Assembly: GCA_047629355.1 (NCBI GenBank)
Contig: JBLHWU010000018.1
Coordinates: 1-40,637, forward strand
Direction: 5' to 3'
From: CAYUNA01 sp047629355
Lineage (GTDB): Bacteria > Bacteroidota > Bacteroidia > Chitinophagales > Saprospiraceae
Length of the DNA: 40,637 nucleotides
Of this stretch, positions 34,040 through 40,637 are shown one piece after another. The translations under genes were made by a program, and so were the position numbers. Within the stretch, counting starts at the first letter, position 1. Every line of letters starts with the position of its first letter. The notes beneath the pieces are model-generated. The model saw nothing but the letters and a program-made list of their open reading frames with translations, was not told the origin of the DNA and made no database searches.

Positions 34040-35170
34040 ATGGCTGGAATCTATCTTCATATTCCTTTCTGCAAACAGGCTTGCCACTATTGCAACTTTC
34101 ATTTTTCGACGTCGCTACAGCGCAAGTCGGAGATGGTTGATTCTGTTTTGAAAGAACTGGTATTGCAAAAAGATTATTTACAAGGAGAAACTATTGAAAC
34201 AATTTATTTTGGTGGTGGTACGCCTTCATTACTTTCCCCGAAAGAGTTGAATCTTATTTTTGAAAAGATTAATCAACACTATATTTTAGGTAACGATATT
34301 GAAATCACACTCGAAGCCAATCCAGATGATTTAACAGCGCAAAAATTAGCTACTTTGGCATCCTCGCCTGTTAATCGATTAAGCATCGGAATTCAATCTT
34401 TTTTTGAGAAAGATTTAAAATTCATGAATAGGGCGCACAACGCGGAAGAAGCTAAAGTCTGTGTTCAAAATGCAAAGAACGCAGGGTTTGATAATTTAAC
34501 AGTTGATTTAATTTATGGTTCACCAACAACTTCAATGGCAAATTGGCGAACAAATTTGCAGACGGTTTTTGATTTGAAAATTTCACATATTTCTTGTTAT
34601 TGTTTGACCGTCGAACCTAAAACGGCATTAGATCATTTTGTAAAAACGGGAAAAGCAGAGCCCGTGGATGAGGAACAAGCGGCACAGCAGTTTGACATCT
34701 TGGTAGATGAAATGGAAAAGCATGGCTATGACCATTATGAAATCTCGAATTTTGCTTTCCCTGATTGTTATTCTAAACACAATTCAAGTTATTGGTTAGG
34801 TGAAAAGTATTTGGGAATTGGTCCATCTGCGCATTCATTTAATGGTATTTCCCGACAGTGGAATGTGGCAAATAATGCAAAATACATGACGGCTTTAGCA
34901 GAAGGGAATTTATCATTTGAAAAAGAAACCCTTACGCCAACGCAGCAATATGATGAGTATGTGATGACTTCCTTGCGAACAATTTGGGGCTGTGAATTGC
35001 AAAGATTAGCTGGTTTTGATAAAAAATTTGAAAGTTATTTTTTAAAAAATGTCCGACCTTTTTTGAAAGATGAAGTTGTTTTTGAGAAAAATGGATTTTA
35101 TTTTTTAACAAAAAAAGGAAAATTATTGGCAGACAAAATTTCAATGGAATTATTTTTTGAAGAAAACTAA
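34040..35170 (+). CDS. hemW: Radical SAM heme chaperone HemW
   Basis: A 376-aa radical-SAM protein. I start at 34040 (MAGIYLHIPF) because this is the conserved family N-terminus and a promoter lies immediately upstream; an in-frame Met at 33953 would add 29 atypical residues. The 4Fe-4S/SAM motif is Cys11-x3-Cys15-x2-Cys18 followed by NF. It lacks the fourth Cys of true HemN, which points to HemW, the haem-inserting chaperone, rather than coproporphyrinogen dehydrogenase. Other motifs are IYFGGGTPSLL, LEANPDDL, RLSIGIQSF and DLIYGSP. The C-terminal HemN-type domain includes DEYVMTSLRT. It is cytoplasmic. Confidence 0.9.
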   Translation: MAGIYLHIPFCKQACHYCNFHFSTSLQRKSEMVDSVLKELVLQKDYLQGETIETIYFGGGTPSLLSPKELNLIFEKINQHYILGNDIEITLEANPDDLTAQKLATLASSPVNRLSIGIQSFFEKDLKFMNRAHNAEEAKVCVQNAKNAGFDNLTVDLIYGSPTTSMANWRTNLQTVFDLKISHISCYCLTVEPKTALDHFVKTGKAEPVDEEQAAQQFDILVDEMEKHGYDHYEISNFAFPDCYSKHNSSYWLGEKYLGIGPSAHSFNGISRQWNVANNAKYMTALAEGNLSFEKETLTPTQQYDEYVMTSLRTIWGCELQRLAGFDKKFESYFLKNVRPFLKDEVVFEKNGFYFLTKKGKLLADKISMELFFEEN

Positions 35171-35293
35171 GGCTATTTCATTTTTGAGATACTAACAATT
35201 TATTTGTGAAGCATTGCCATGGAAATTACAATTTTTCGTAAAAAAACGTCATATTTGACATGGAAACCCATTTAAAAATGAGACTATTCGCTT

Positions 35294-36349
35294 ATGAAAA
35301 AAATCTTAGTAATTGAGGATAGCTTGGATGTTCAGGAAAATATTCAGGAGCTTTTGGAATTATCTGGTTACGAAGTTTCGGTAGCTGATAACGGTAAAGA
35401 TGGTAAAGAAAAAGCCATTTTAGAGCAGCCTGATTTGATTTTGTGTGATGTGATGATGCCCATCTTAGATGGCTTTAGGGTGTTGCGTATTTTAAGTAAA
35501 AATCCAAAGACCGCAGATATTCCCTTTATTTTTTTGACGGCAAAAGTGGAGATTGCAGACATGCGAAAAGGCATGAATTTGGGCGCGGATGATTATATCA
35601 TGAAGCCTTTTGATGATATAGAATTATTAGATGCGATAGAGTTGCGTTTGAAAAAAAGTGAGCGTTTGAAAAAGTCATTTGATAAGGATTCTAGCCAAGG
35701 AGTGATGCCGTTTTTTAAAGAGGTGAAGGAATATGAAGGATTTGAAAAATTGACAAAAAATAAAGAAATTAGACGTTATAGAAAGCGGGATATTCTATTT
35801 GAAGAAAATGAATACCCAAAGCAATTATTTTTCATCAATCAAGGTCGCATCAAGACTTATAAATCTAATTCTTTTGGGAAAGAATTAATTATTGAAATTT
35901 TTAAGAAAGGGGATTTCTTGGGCTTTATTCCGTTGATTCAAGAGGGTAGATATACGGAATCTGCCGCTGCGATGGAAGACTGTGAAATAGCAATTATTCC
36001 CAAAGTAGAATTTTTTACACTCCTCCGTAGCAATACTAATGTAACCGCCCAACTGATTAAAATGCTTGCTAATAATGTTGTTGAAAAAGAAACACAATTG
36101 CTGAGTATTGCCTACGATTCAGTGCGCCGAAAAGTAGCGGATGCCCTACTCCAACTCGCAACGGATTATGATAAGAATGGACACGCAGAATTTAGTATTT
36201 TGCGAGAAGATTTGGCAAATATGGTTGGTACTGCGAAAGAAACAGTTATTCGAACATTATCGGAATTTAAGGAGGATGGATTGATAAATTTGAAGGGAAG
36301 TAGAGTCACAATTTTGGATAAAGAAGAATTGATGGATATGCCTTATTAA
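35294..36349 (+). CDS. Response-regulator receiver fused to a CRP/FNR-type transcription factor
   Basis: A 351-aa regulator. Residues 1-120 are a receiver with Asp52 (LILCDVMMPILDG), Thr82 and Lys104 (IMKPF). Residues ~135-255 are a cyclic-nucleotide-binding-like beta-roll (RRYRKRDILFEENEYPKQLF, then FFINQGRIKTY and IEIFKKGDFLGFIP). Residues ~275-345 are an HTH_Crp domain (LREDLANMVGTAKETVIRTL, then SEFKEDGLI). No Cys cluster for an FNR-type iron-sulfur centre is visible. Receiver-CRP fusions occur in Bacteroidota; the stimulus is unknown and no kinase is adjacent. Just upstream, GTCATATTTGAC (35250-35261) is a small dyad. Family members bind TGAC- or TGTGA-type palindromes. Confidence 0.85.
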   Translation: MKKILVIEDSLDVQENIQELLELSGYEVSVADNGKDGKEKAILEQPDLILCDVMMPILDGFRVLRILSKNPKTADIPFIFLTAKVEIADMRKGMNLGADDYIMKPFDDIELLDAIELRLKKSERLKKSFDKDSSQGVMPFFKEVKEYEGFEKLTKNKEIRRYRKRDILFEENEYPKQLFFINQGRIKTYKSNSFGKELIIEIFKKGDFLGFIPLIQEGRYTESAAAMEDCEIAIIPKVEFFTLLRSNTNVTAQLIKMLANNVVEKETQLLSIAYDSVRRKVADALLQLATDYDKNGHAEFSILREDLANMVGTAKETVIRTLSEFKEDGLINLKGSRVTILDKEELMDMPY

Positions 36350-36397
36350 AATGTGCAATTAGCAATCTGCAATTAAAATATAACGTAATTGCACATT
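36350..36397. terminator. AATGTGCAATT inverted repeat, probable bidirectional terminator
   Basis: AATGTGCAATT and AATTGCACATT enclose a ~25-nt low-complexity loop of CAAT repeats. It starts at the stop of the receiver-CRP gene and lies between convergent genes. Confidence 0.55.
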
Positions 36398-36406
36398 GCA
36401 CATTGC

Positions 36407-37453
36407 TTACAAATTCATACTCTGCTTAAAATCTTTCGCCAACAACAACCGCAGATTTTCCAAAACAATCTCACCCATATTTTTACATTTCAAAAATACA
36501 TCATTTTGATGATGCGCAGATAATTCTTTTGCCAACTGCGTGACTTTATCAGGTGAGGAAATATTATCCTTGACCATTACATCAAACAACTCGCGAACTT
36601 TAATCTCCGAATTTTTTATCCGCGCTGTAATCATGCTTCGTTCCTCCAATTGATACTGCCGAACCGTCTTTTCATTCATGTGTTCGATGCCCAGAAAAAT
36701 GATAGGATTATTCTCCTTAAAATACTGTGGCAAATAAAAATTTTTACGCCCTTCGTAAGATTGTTGGTCAAAGTCAATCGCTCGAATTCGGTATTGATAA
36801 CCTTCAATATCAGGCGTAATATCAACTACATAATTATAAGAACGCATATCGCCAAGCAAACGCACAAAACAGCGTTCATTAAATTTTACAAATTCCTTAG
36901 AAATCCGCGTTTTTTCAAAACTGGAGACTTCTAAGTGGTCGCGCATAAAATCATCGCCCGGAATGCCCGCGATGTGTTCTTCAATCAAAGTCGTTCCATC
37001 GACTAAATAAGTGACCTGCTCAGGGGCGAGTAAGCCTTCCAATTCGAGTCCGTACACTCGAGATGCGTCCGCTCGTTTGACATAAAAATGGTCATAATTG
37101 TCATTCAGTCGATTGATGATGCGAATGCGGAAAGGCTTAGAATTTCCAAACTGGCAAAAATCAATGCGTGCGACGGTCAAATGTTCTAAAACCGAGATGT
37201 CGCCGTCTGTTTTGAGTAAAGAGTAGACGCGAGTCAAGGCATCATAAATATCTTCTTGATGGCTGCCTTCGTAATGCGCGGTTTCCCAGAAAGTATCTTC
37301 ACCCGCCTGATTGTACAAAGTCGTAGTGACGTGATAACGAAGCAAATCATCGTACTGAATCGGCAAACTCACCTTTCGATTGTGCTTGTCCAAATAGTCC
37401 TCCAACTCCTTTTTGATGGGAAACGTCGTTTTTTTCTTGGATGGTTTATTCAT
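36407..37453 (-). CDS. Unknown protein with kinase-fold (APH-like) signatures
   Basis: A 348-aa soluble protein of no family that I can name. Several features in the right order suggest a protein-kinase/aminoglycoside-phosphotransferase-like fold. A VK at 125-126 (HFYVKRAD) could be the ATP-binding Lys. A hinge-like EEHIAGIPG is at 158-166. LLGDMRSYNYVVD has Asp202 and Asn207 spaced as in the catalytic loop D-x4-N. AIDFDQ at 225-230 is placed like the DFG or IDF metal-binding motif. No glycine-rich loop is obvious, and a Gly replaces the usual His before the catalytic Asp. It may be an active atypical kinase or a degenerate one. It is transcribed alone, and its neighbours do not suggest a substrate. 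Confidence 0.6.
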   Translation of the reverse strand: MNKPSKKKTTFPIKKELEDYLDKHNRKVSLPIQYDDLLRYHVTTTLYNQAGEDTFWETAHYEGSHQEDIYDALTRVYSLLKTDGDISVLEHLTVARIDFCQFGNSKPFRIRIINRLNDNYDHFYVKRADASRVYGLELEGLLAPEQVTYLVDGTTLIEEHIAGIPGDDFMRDHLEVSSFEKTRISKEFVKFNERCFVRLLGDMRSYNYVVDITPDIEGYQYRIRAIDFDQQSYEGRKNFYLPQYFKENNPIIFLGIEHMNEKTVRQYQLEERSMITARIKNSEIKVRELFDVMVKDNISSPDKVTQLAKELSAHHQNDVFLKCKNMGEIVLENLRLLLAKDFKQSMNL

Positions 37454-37543
37454 GGTGCTTTTTTAAAAAAAAATTATAGCATTAAATAATCGACACTTTT
37501 AACGGTCAATATTTTTTGTTTAGGGAATTTAAATAATTCCTTA

Positions 37544-37732
37544 GTAACGGTAAAATAATGAGTCCGCCAACTAACAACGTTTATTTTGTTCTTTTTCTCC
37601 ACTTCGGTCGAAAGGACAAAAGATGTTTACTTTTTAAATAGGAATTATCTCTACATAATGGCTGTTTCAAAAGTGGAAAATAAGGACAAAAGAAATACTT
37701 GGTAGTTGGCGGAGTTATTTTTTTACCGTTAC
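37544..37732. repeat. MITE-like inverted-repeat element, family 1, copy C (TTA flanks)
   Basis: The left end GTAACGGTAAAATAATGAGT and the complement of the right end (GTAACGGTAAAAAAATAACT) are both followed by CCGCCAACTA. TTA flanks both sides directly (37541-37543 and 37733-37735). It is 189 bp, 28 bp longer than the otherwise matching copy at 20635-20795. The extra DNA lies around TCTCCACTTCGGTCGAAAGG (about 37599-37620), which resembles the CCTCCACTTCGG palindromic repeat, so one repeat appears nested in another. The right TTA is, on the minus strand, the TAA stop codon of the SH3 gene. Confidence 0.88.
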
Positions 37733-38245
37733 TTAGTCCATCACGCCGCTTCGTTTCTTTTTATAATAATTGACGCCTGCGCCATACACCCAACCTTCCT
37801 TACCTTTTTTCGTCCGAACTTTGACCCAAGGCTCTTTTGCAACTTCATAACCAAGGTTGATTTCATATAAAGAATCGGTCACTTCATTCATGAAAAAAAC
37901 TTTAGAAAATAAGGACAACTCTGCAATAACATCCGCTTTTAACTCAGGGCTTCTGCGCATCTTTAGATTGTTAATCGTAATATAAAGACTACTGTAATCA
38001 TTGGCAATAACACTTGATGGCGTAAGTATAGGATTGGTCGTCACGAGAGTGTCAGCACGGACAGGAATGAGGGCGACCACCGTATCAACTGGGTTAGAAG
38101 TCAATGCATTCTCTGCTGGTTCTGAGTCTTCATGTACGATGCGGCTACTGCATTTGGGTATCGTCCATGCCAAAAAACTGATGAAAAATACACCGATAAT
38201 TAAGAATTCAACCTTAGGTAATATACCTGCTTTTCTCTTAGTCAT
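37733..38245 (-). CDS. SH3-domain protein with N-terminal membrane anchor
   Basis: A 170-aa protein. A membrane helix is at ~13-30 (FLIIGVFFISFLAWTIPKC), so it is anchored with the rest outside the cytoplasm. A disordered Thr/Ser/Pro/Val linker follows. Residues ~85-160 are a bacterial SH3-like domain (NNLKMRRSPELKADVIAEL, EPWVKVRTKKGKEGWVYG), a fold that usually binds peptidoglycan or partner peptides. The C-terminus is basic (KKKRSGVMD). Its stop codon TAA is exactly the target-site TTA of the adjacent hairpin element, so the insertion abuts or created the present 3' end. The upstream 538 bp are non-coding. Confidence 0.8.
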   Translation of the reverse strand: MTKRKAGILPKVEFLIIGVFFISFLAWTIPKCSSRIVHEDSEPAENALTSNPVDTVVALIPVRADTLVTTNPILTPSSVIANDYSSLYITINNLKMRRSPELKADVIAELSLFSKVFFMNEVTDSLYEINLGYEVAKEPWVKVRTKKGKEGWVYGAGVNYYKKKRSGVMD

Positions 38246-38398
38246 GCTTGACTTGCTTTTGTTTAGGAATTTAGAAATTTATTTATTTCCAACTCTCTTA
38301 TATATTTTGCGAAGTGAATTTCGCTTTTTTTGAATTTCCAAATATAGAATTTTCTTTTTAAATATAATAAATCTAGTACCAAAAGCAATTTTTTACCC

Positions 38399-38520
38399 TG
38401 TTTTAGAGCGGGAGATTTAAAAAATCTCGCGCTGAGTAATACAAATGCGCGCCGCCGCAGGTGTCGCGTCGCGGGTTGGACTATTGAGGAGCGAAAATAG
38501 TTTTTCAAAAAACGTTTTCG
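38399..38520. repeat. Compound palindromic repeat, diverged copy
   Basis: An AT-rich palindrome, GAGATTTAAAAAATCTC (38411-38427), is followed by a GC-rich stretch centred on GCCGCCGCAGG (38450-38461) and a hairpin CGAAAATAGTTTTTCAAAAA with its partner ACGTTTTCG (to 38520). In inverse order it resembles the block at 25585-25702. No gene is visible in the 38246-38782 gap apart from this and the small element at 38563. Confidence 0.5.
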
Positions 38521-38562
38521 ACCCTTAAGTTTCCTTTGTTAAAATGTCAAAATAACTACTTA

Positions 38563-38626
38563 GGAATGCGAATTAAATAAGTGTATATTCTTGGGAGAGC
38601 GGTTCTATTCTCCGTTTTTACGTTCC
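38563..38626. repeat. Internally deleted family-2 element (TTA flanks)
   Basis: GGAATGCGAATTAAATAAGT, and on to GGGAGAGCGGTTCTATTCTCC-like DNA, closely follows one end of the 133-291 element. The other end is only CGTTCC. TTA is present directly on both sides (38560-38562 and 38627-38629). It is best explained as a 64-bp derivative of the same family. No function is evident, and it lies 150 bp upstream of the dehydrogenase gene. Confidence 0.55.
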
Positions 38627-38782
38627 TTACACAGGTTATTTTTTTAAATTCCTTTTCAATTTCCCACCCTTTCTCCTCTTTTTTTTGCAAAATTGCACCC
38701 TTAATGAAGTTCAGCTGTTTATAGTAGTATATTTCATCAAAATACTTCAGACCTAATTTTCTATAAAATAAAACCTAATAAA

Positions 38783-40417
38783 ATGTCAAACGCAGTATTT
38801 CAAGTACCATTCCCAGAAAATGAACCGGTATTATCCTACGCACCAGGTTCTGCTGAACGAGCAGAATTGCAGGCAACCGTCAAAAAAATGAAGGCTACAA
38901 AAGTCGCTATTCCAATGACGATTGGTGGAAAAAAAATAACGACTAAAAATAAAGTATCTATCCATCCTCCGTATGAAATTGCTCATAATTTGGGACATTT
39001 CTACATGGGCGATAGCAGTCACGTTAAAAAAGCAATTGATGCGGCATTGGCAGCAAAAGAAGGTTGGGAAAACATGGCTTATGCAGACCGTGCTGCGATT
39101 TTCTTGAAAGCCGCTGATTTATTGGCTGGTCCATATCGCGCAAGAATGAATGCAGCGACAATGTTGGGGCAGTCCAAAAATGCATTTCAGGCAGAGATTG
39201 ACGCCGTTTGTGAATTTTGTGATTTCTTGCGTTTCAATGCAGAATTTGCAAACCAAGTTTATGCAGAGCAACCAGTAAGTGCGCCAGGTATTTGGAATCG
39301 TTTAGAGTTCCGAGCATTAGAGGGCTTTATTTTTGCGATTACGCCGTTTAACTTTACCTCGATTGCAGGTAATTTATGTGCGGCACCCGCTTTGATGGGC
39401 AACACGATTGTTTGGAAACCAGCTGAAACGCAAATCTACTCGGCAGAGGTGATTATGGAAGTTTTTGAAGAAGCAGGTTTGCCTCCAGGAGTTATTAATT
39501 TAGTGTTTTGTGATGGACCAGAAGCAGGAGAAGTCGTGTTCAATCACCCAGATTTTGCAGGTTTACACTTTACAGGAAGTACGGGCGTTTTCCAACATTT
39601 ATGGAAGACTATCGGTCAAAATATTAGCAAATACAAAACTTATCCACGCATCGTTGGAGAGACTGGTGGAAAAGACTTCGTGGTTGTACACAAGTCAGCA
39701 GATGCGAAGGTAGTAGCGACTGCATTAATTCGGGGTTCTTTTGAATTTCAAGGTCAAAAATGTTCAGCAGCATCGCGGGCATATGTTCCTAAGAGTTTGT
39801 GGAAAGCGGTTTCTAAGCACATGGAAAAAGATTTGAAATCTATCAAAACTGGTTCGCCAGAAGATTATACAAACTTTGTGAATGCAGTAATTAGCGAGCA
39901 ATCTTTCGACAAAATTGCGAACTATATTAAGAAGGCGAAAAAAGACAAAGACGCGGAAGTCATCTTTGGTGGCAAATGCGATAAATCGAAAGGTTACTTC
40001 GTAGAACCAACGGTAATTTTGGCGAAAAAGCCAGATTATACAACGATGTGCGAAGAAATCTTTGGACCTGTCTTGACCATTTATGTTTATGAAGATAAAA
40101 AATGGGAAGACATTTTGAAAATCGTTGATACCACTTCACCTTATGCATTGACAGGGGCGATTTTTGCAAAAGAAAGAACGGTTATCAACGAAGCGGCTTA
40201 TGCTTTGCGCAATGCTGCTGGTAACTTCTACATCAATGACAAACCAACTGGAGCAGTCGTTGGGCAGCAGCCATTTGGTGGTGGTCGAGCTTCGGGTACG
40301 AATGACAAGGCAGGTTCTATTTTGAATCTGTACCGATGGGTTTCGCCACGAACGATTAAGGAAACTTTTGTACCAGCTACGGATTACCGCTACCCGTTTT
40401 TGGAATCAGATAAGTAA
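38783..40417 (+). CDS. pruA: L-glutamate gamma-semialdehyde (1-pyrroline-5-carboxylate) dehydrogenase
   Basis: A 544-aa NAD-dependent aldehyde dehydrogenase performing the second step of proline catabolism, giving glutamate. The catalytic Cys327 is in FQGQKCSAASR, Glu293 is in RIVGETGGKDF and Asn190 is in ITPFNFTS. The length and N-terminal layout match the stand-alone P5C dehydrogenase of Bacteroidota and mitochondria (~540 aa), not the PutA fusion. C-terminal motifs include EEIFGPVLTIYVYED and QQPFGGGRASGTNDKAGS. No proline dehydrogenase gene is adjacent in the window, though one could lie elsewhere. It ends with a strong terminator. Confidence 0.93.
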   Translation: MSNAVFQVPFPENEPVLSYAPGSAERAELQATVKKMKATKVAIPMTIGGKKITTKNKVSIHPPYEIAHNLGHFYMGDSSHVKKAIDAALAAKEGWENMAYADRAAIFLKAADLLAGPYRARMNAATMLGQSKNAFQAEIDAVCEFCDFLRFNAEFANQVYAEQPVSAPGIWNRLEFRALEGFIFAITPFNFTSIAGNLCAAPALMGNTIVWKPAETQIYSAEVIMEVFEEAGLPPGVINLVFCDGPEAGEVVFNHPDFAGLHFTGSTGVFQHLWKTIGQNISKYKTYPRIVGETGGKDFVVVHKSADAKVVATALIRGSFEFQGQKCSAASRAYVPKSLWKAVSKHMEKDLKSIKTGSPEDYTNFVNAVISEQSFDKIANYIKKAKKDKDAEVIFGGKCDKSKGYFVEPTVILAKKPDYTTMCEEIFGPVLTIYVYEDKKWEDILKIVDTTSPYALTGAIFAKERTVINEAAYALRNAAGNFYINDKPTGAVVGQQPFGGGRASGTNDKAGSILNLYRWVSPRTIKETFVPATDYRYPFLESDK

Positions 40418-40473
40418 ATAATAATGTACGGTTGACGGCGCATGGCGCACGATACTTCATAACTGTTTAATAC

Positions 40474-40519
40474 ATTCGGCGTTCAAGACTTTTGAGTTTT
40501 GGACGCCGATTTTTTTTTT
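40474..40519 (+). terminator. Intrinsic terminator of the P5C dehydrogenase gene
   Basis: TCGGCGT at 40476-40482 pairs with ACGCCGA at 40503-40509. An inner CAAGACT/AGTTTTG part pairs with one G-T, and ten T follow. It lies 58 bp beyond the stop codon. Confidence 0.9.
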
Positions 40520-40569
40520 AAAAAACTCCTGAAATTCTTTTTACAATTTTTAAAATTGCTTTTTTCTTT

Positions 40570-40594
40570 ATAAGCTGGTGGAGCTTATTTTTTC
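40570..40594 (+). terminator. Second hairpin with T-run near the window end
   Basis: ATAAGCT, GGTGG and AGCTTAT are followed by T-rich DNA. It could be a backup terminator. The last ~220 bases of the window otherwise show no gene. Confidence 0.5.
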
Positions 40595-40637
40595 ATTAAA
40601 TTGAAAGAAGGAAAGTTTGAACAGTTAGATGTAAAAC

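Noticed and set aside
35250..35261. GTCATATTTGAC dyad upstream of the receiver-CRP gene as an autoregulatory operator
   Set aside because: Its half-sites are oriented opposite to the TGAC-N4-GTCA sites at 7297 and it is imperfect, so support is too weak to call.
37521..37543. TTA-flanked palindrome GGAATTTAAATAATTCC next to family-1 copy C, possibly a tiny family-2 derivative
   Set aside because: Only 5-6 terminal bases agree with family 2 and the region is AT-rich, so chance is sufficient.

Overview
The window is chromosomal DNA from a member of the Bacteroidota, most likely the Saprospiraceae or a close relative. The case rests on four things. A 2043-aa secreted adhesin ends in a gliding-motility-type (type B) T9SS sorting domain. 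There is a TonB-dependent receptor with a carboxypeptidase-regulatory-like N-terminus. Promoters of the TTG-N19-21-TAnnTTTG type precede hemW and the P450 gene. The uppS-bamA gene order is also typical. The genus is not decidable by eye. I see no tRNA, rRNA, CRISPR array, prophage or transposase gene.

Layout. 1-692: intergenic with a hairpin element. 693-6824: giant lectin/Ig/SprB-repeat adhesin. 6825-7555: non-coding, but with a convincing minus-strand small-RNA unit. 7556-12526 (all minus): TMEM220-like protein, TonB-dependent receptor, DUF3667-like zinc-ribbon membrane protein, TIM-barrel sugar isomerase/epimerase. 12714-15274: VanX-like D-Ala-D-Ala dipeptidase, GtrA flippase-like protein, a possible 46-aa ORF and a secreted hypothetical protein. 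15355-19161 (minus): thiolase and aconitase. 19544-24683: a WecA/MraY-type phosphoglycosyltransferase, divergent from uppS and bamA. 24858-29492: orphan OmpR-type response regulator, cytochrome P450, an anti-sigma-like/beta-barrel fusion and its ECF sigma factor. 29808-33728: a second BamA/TamA-like protein, a TPR/DUF6624-like protein and an OmpA lipoprotein. 33953-38245: HemW, a receiver-CRP/FNR fusion regulator, a kinase-fold-like unknown and an SH3 protein. 38783-40417: delta-1-pyrroline-5-carboxylate dehydrogenase.

Functional themes. Much of the window concerns the cell envelope: UppS makes the undecaprenyl carrier and the divergent WecA-like enzyme loads it. VanX-like and GtrA-like proteins, two Omp85 proteins, OmpA, a TonB receptor and a T9SS adhesin complete the set. 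Central metabolism is represented by aconitase, thiolase and P5C dehydrogenase. Regulation is represented by an ECF sigma/anti-sigma pair, two receiver proteins and a putative sRNA.

The most unusual content is between the genes. Several hairpin elements of about 160-190 bp, in three related families, are flanked by direct TTA trinucleotides and look like MITE-type non-autonomous elements. Two of them coincide with stop codons and one abuts the start of the wecA-like gene. Two further items deserve priority. One is a ~165-nt minus-strand RNA with a TAnnTTTG box, a Crp/Fnr-like palindrome about 41.5 bp upstream of the expected start, and a strong terminator. The other is the predicted envelope-spanning fusion of an anti-sigma-like domain with an outer-membrane barrel domain.
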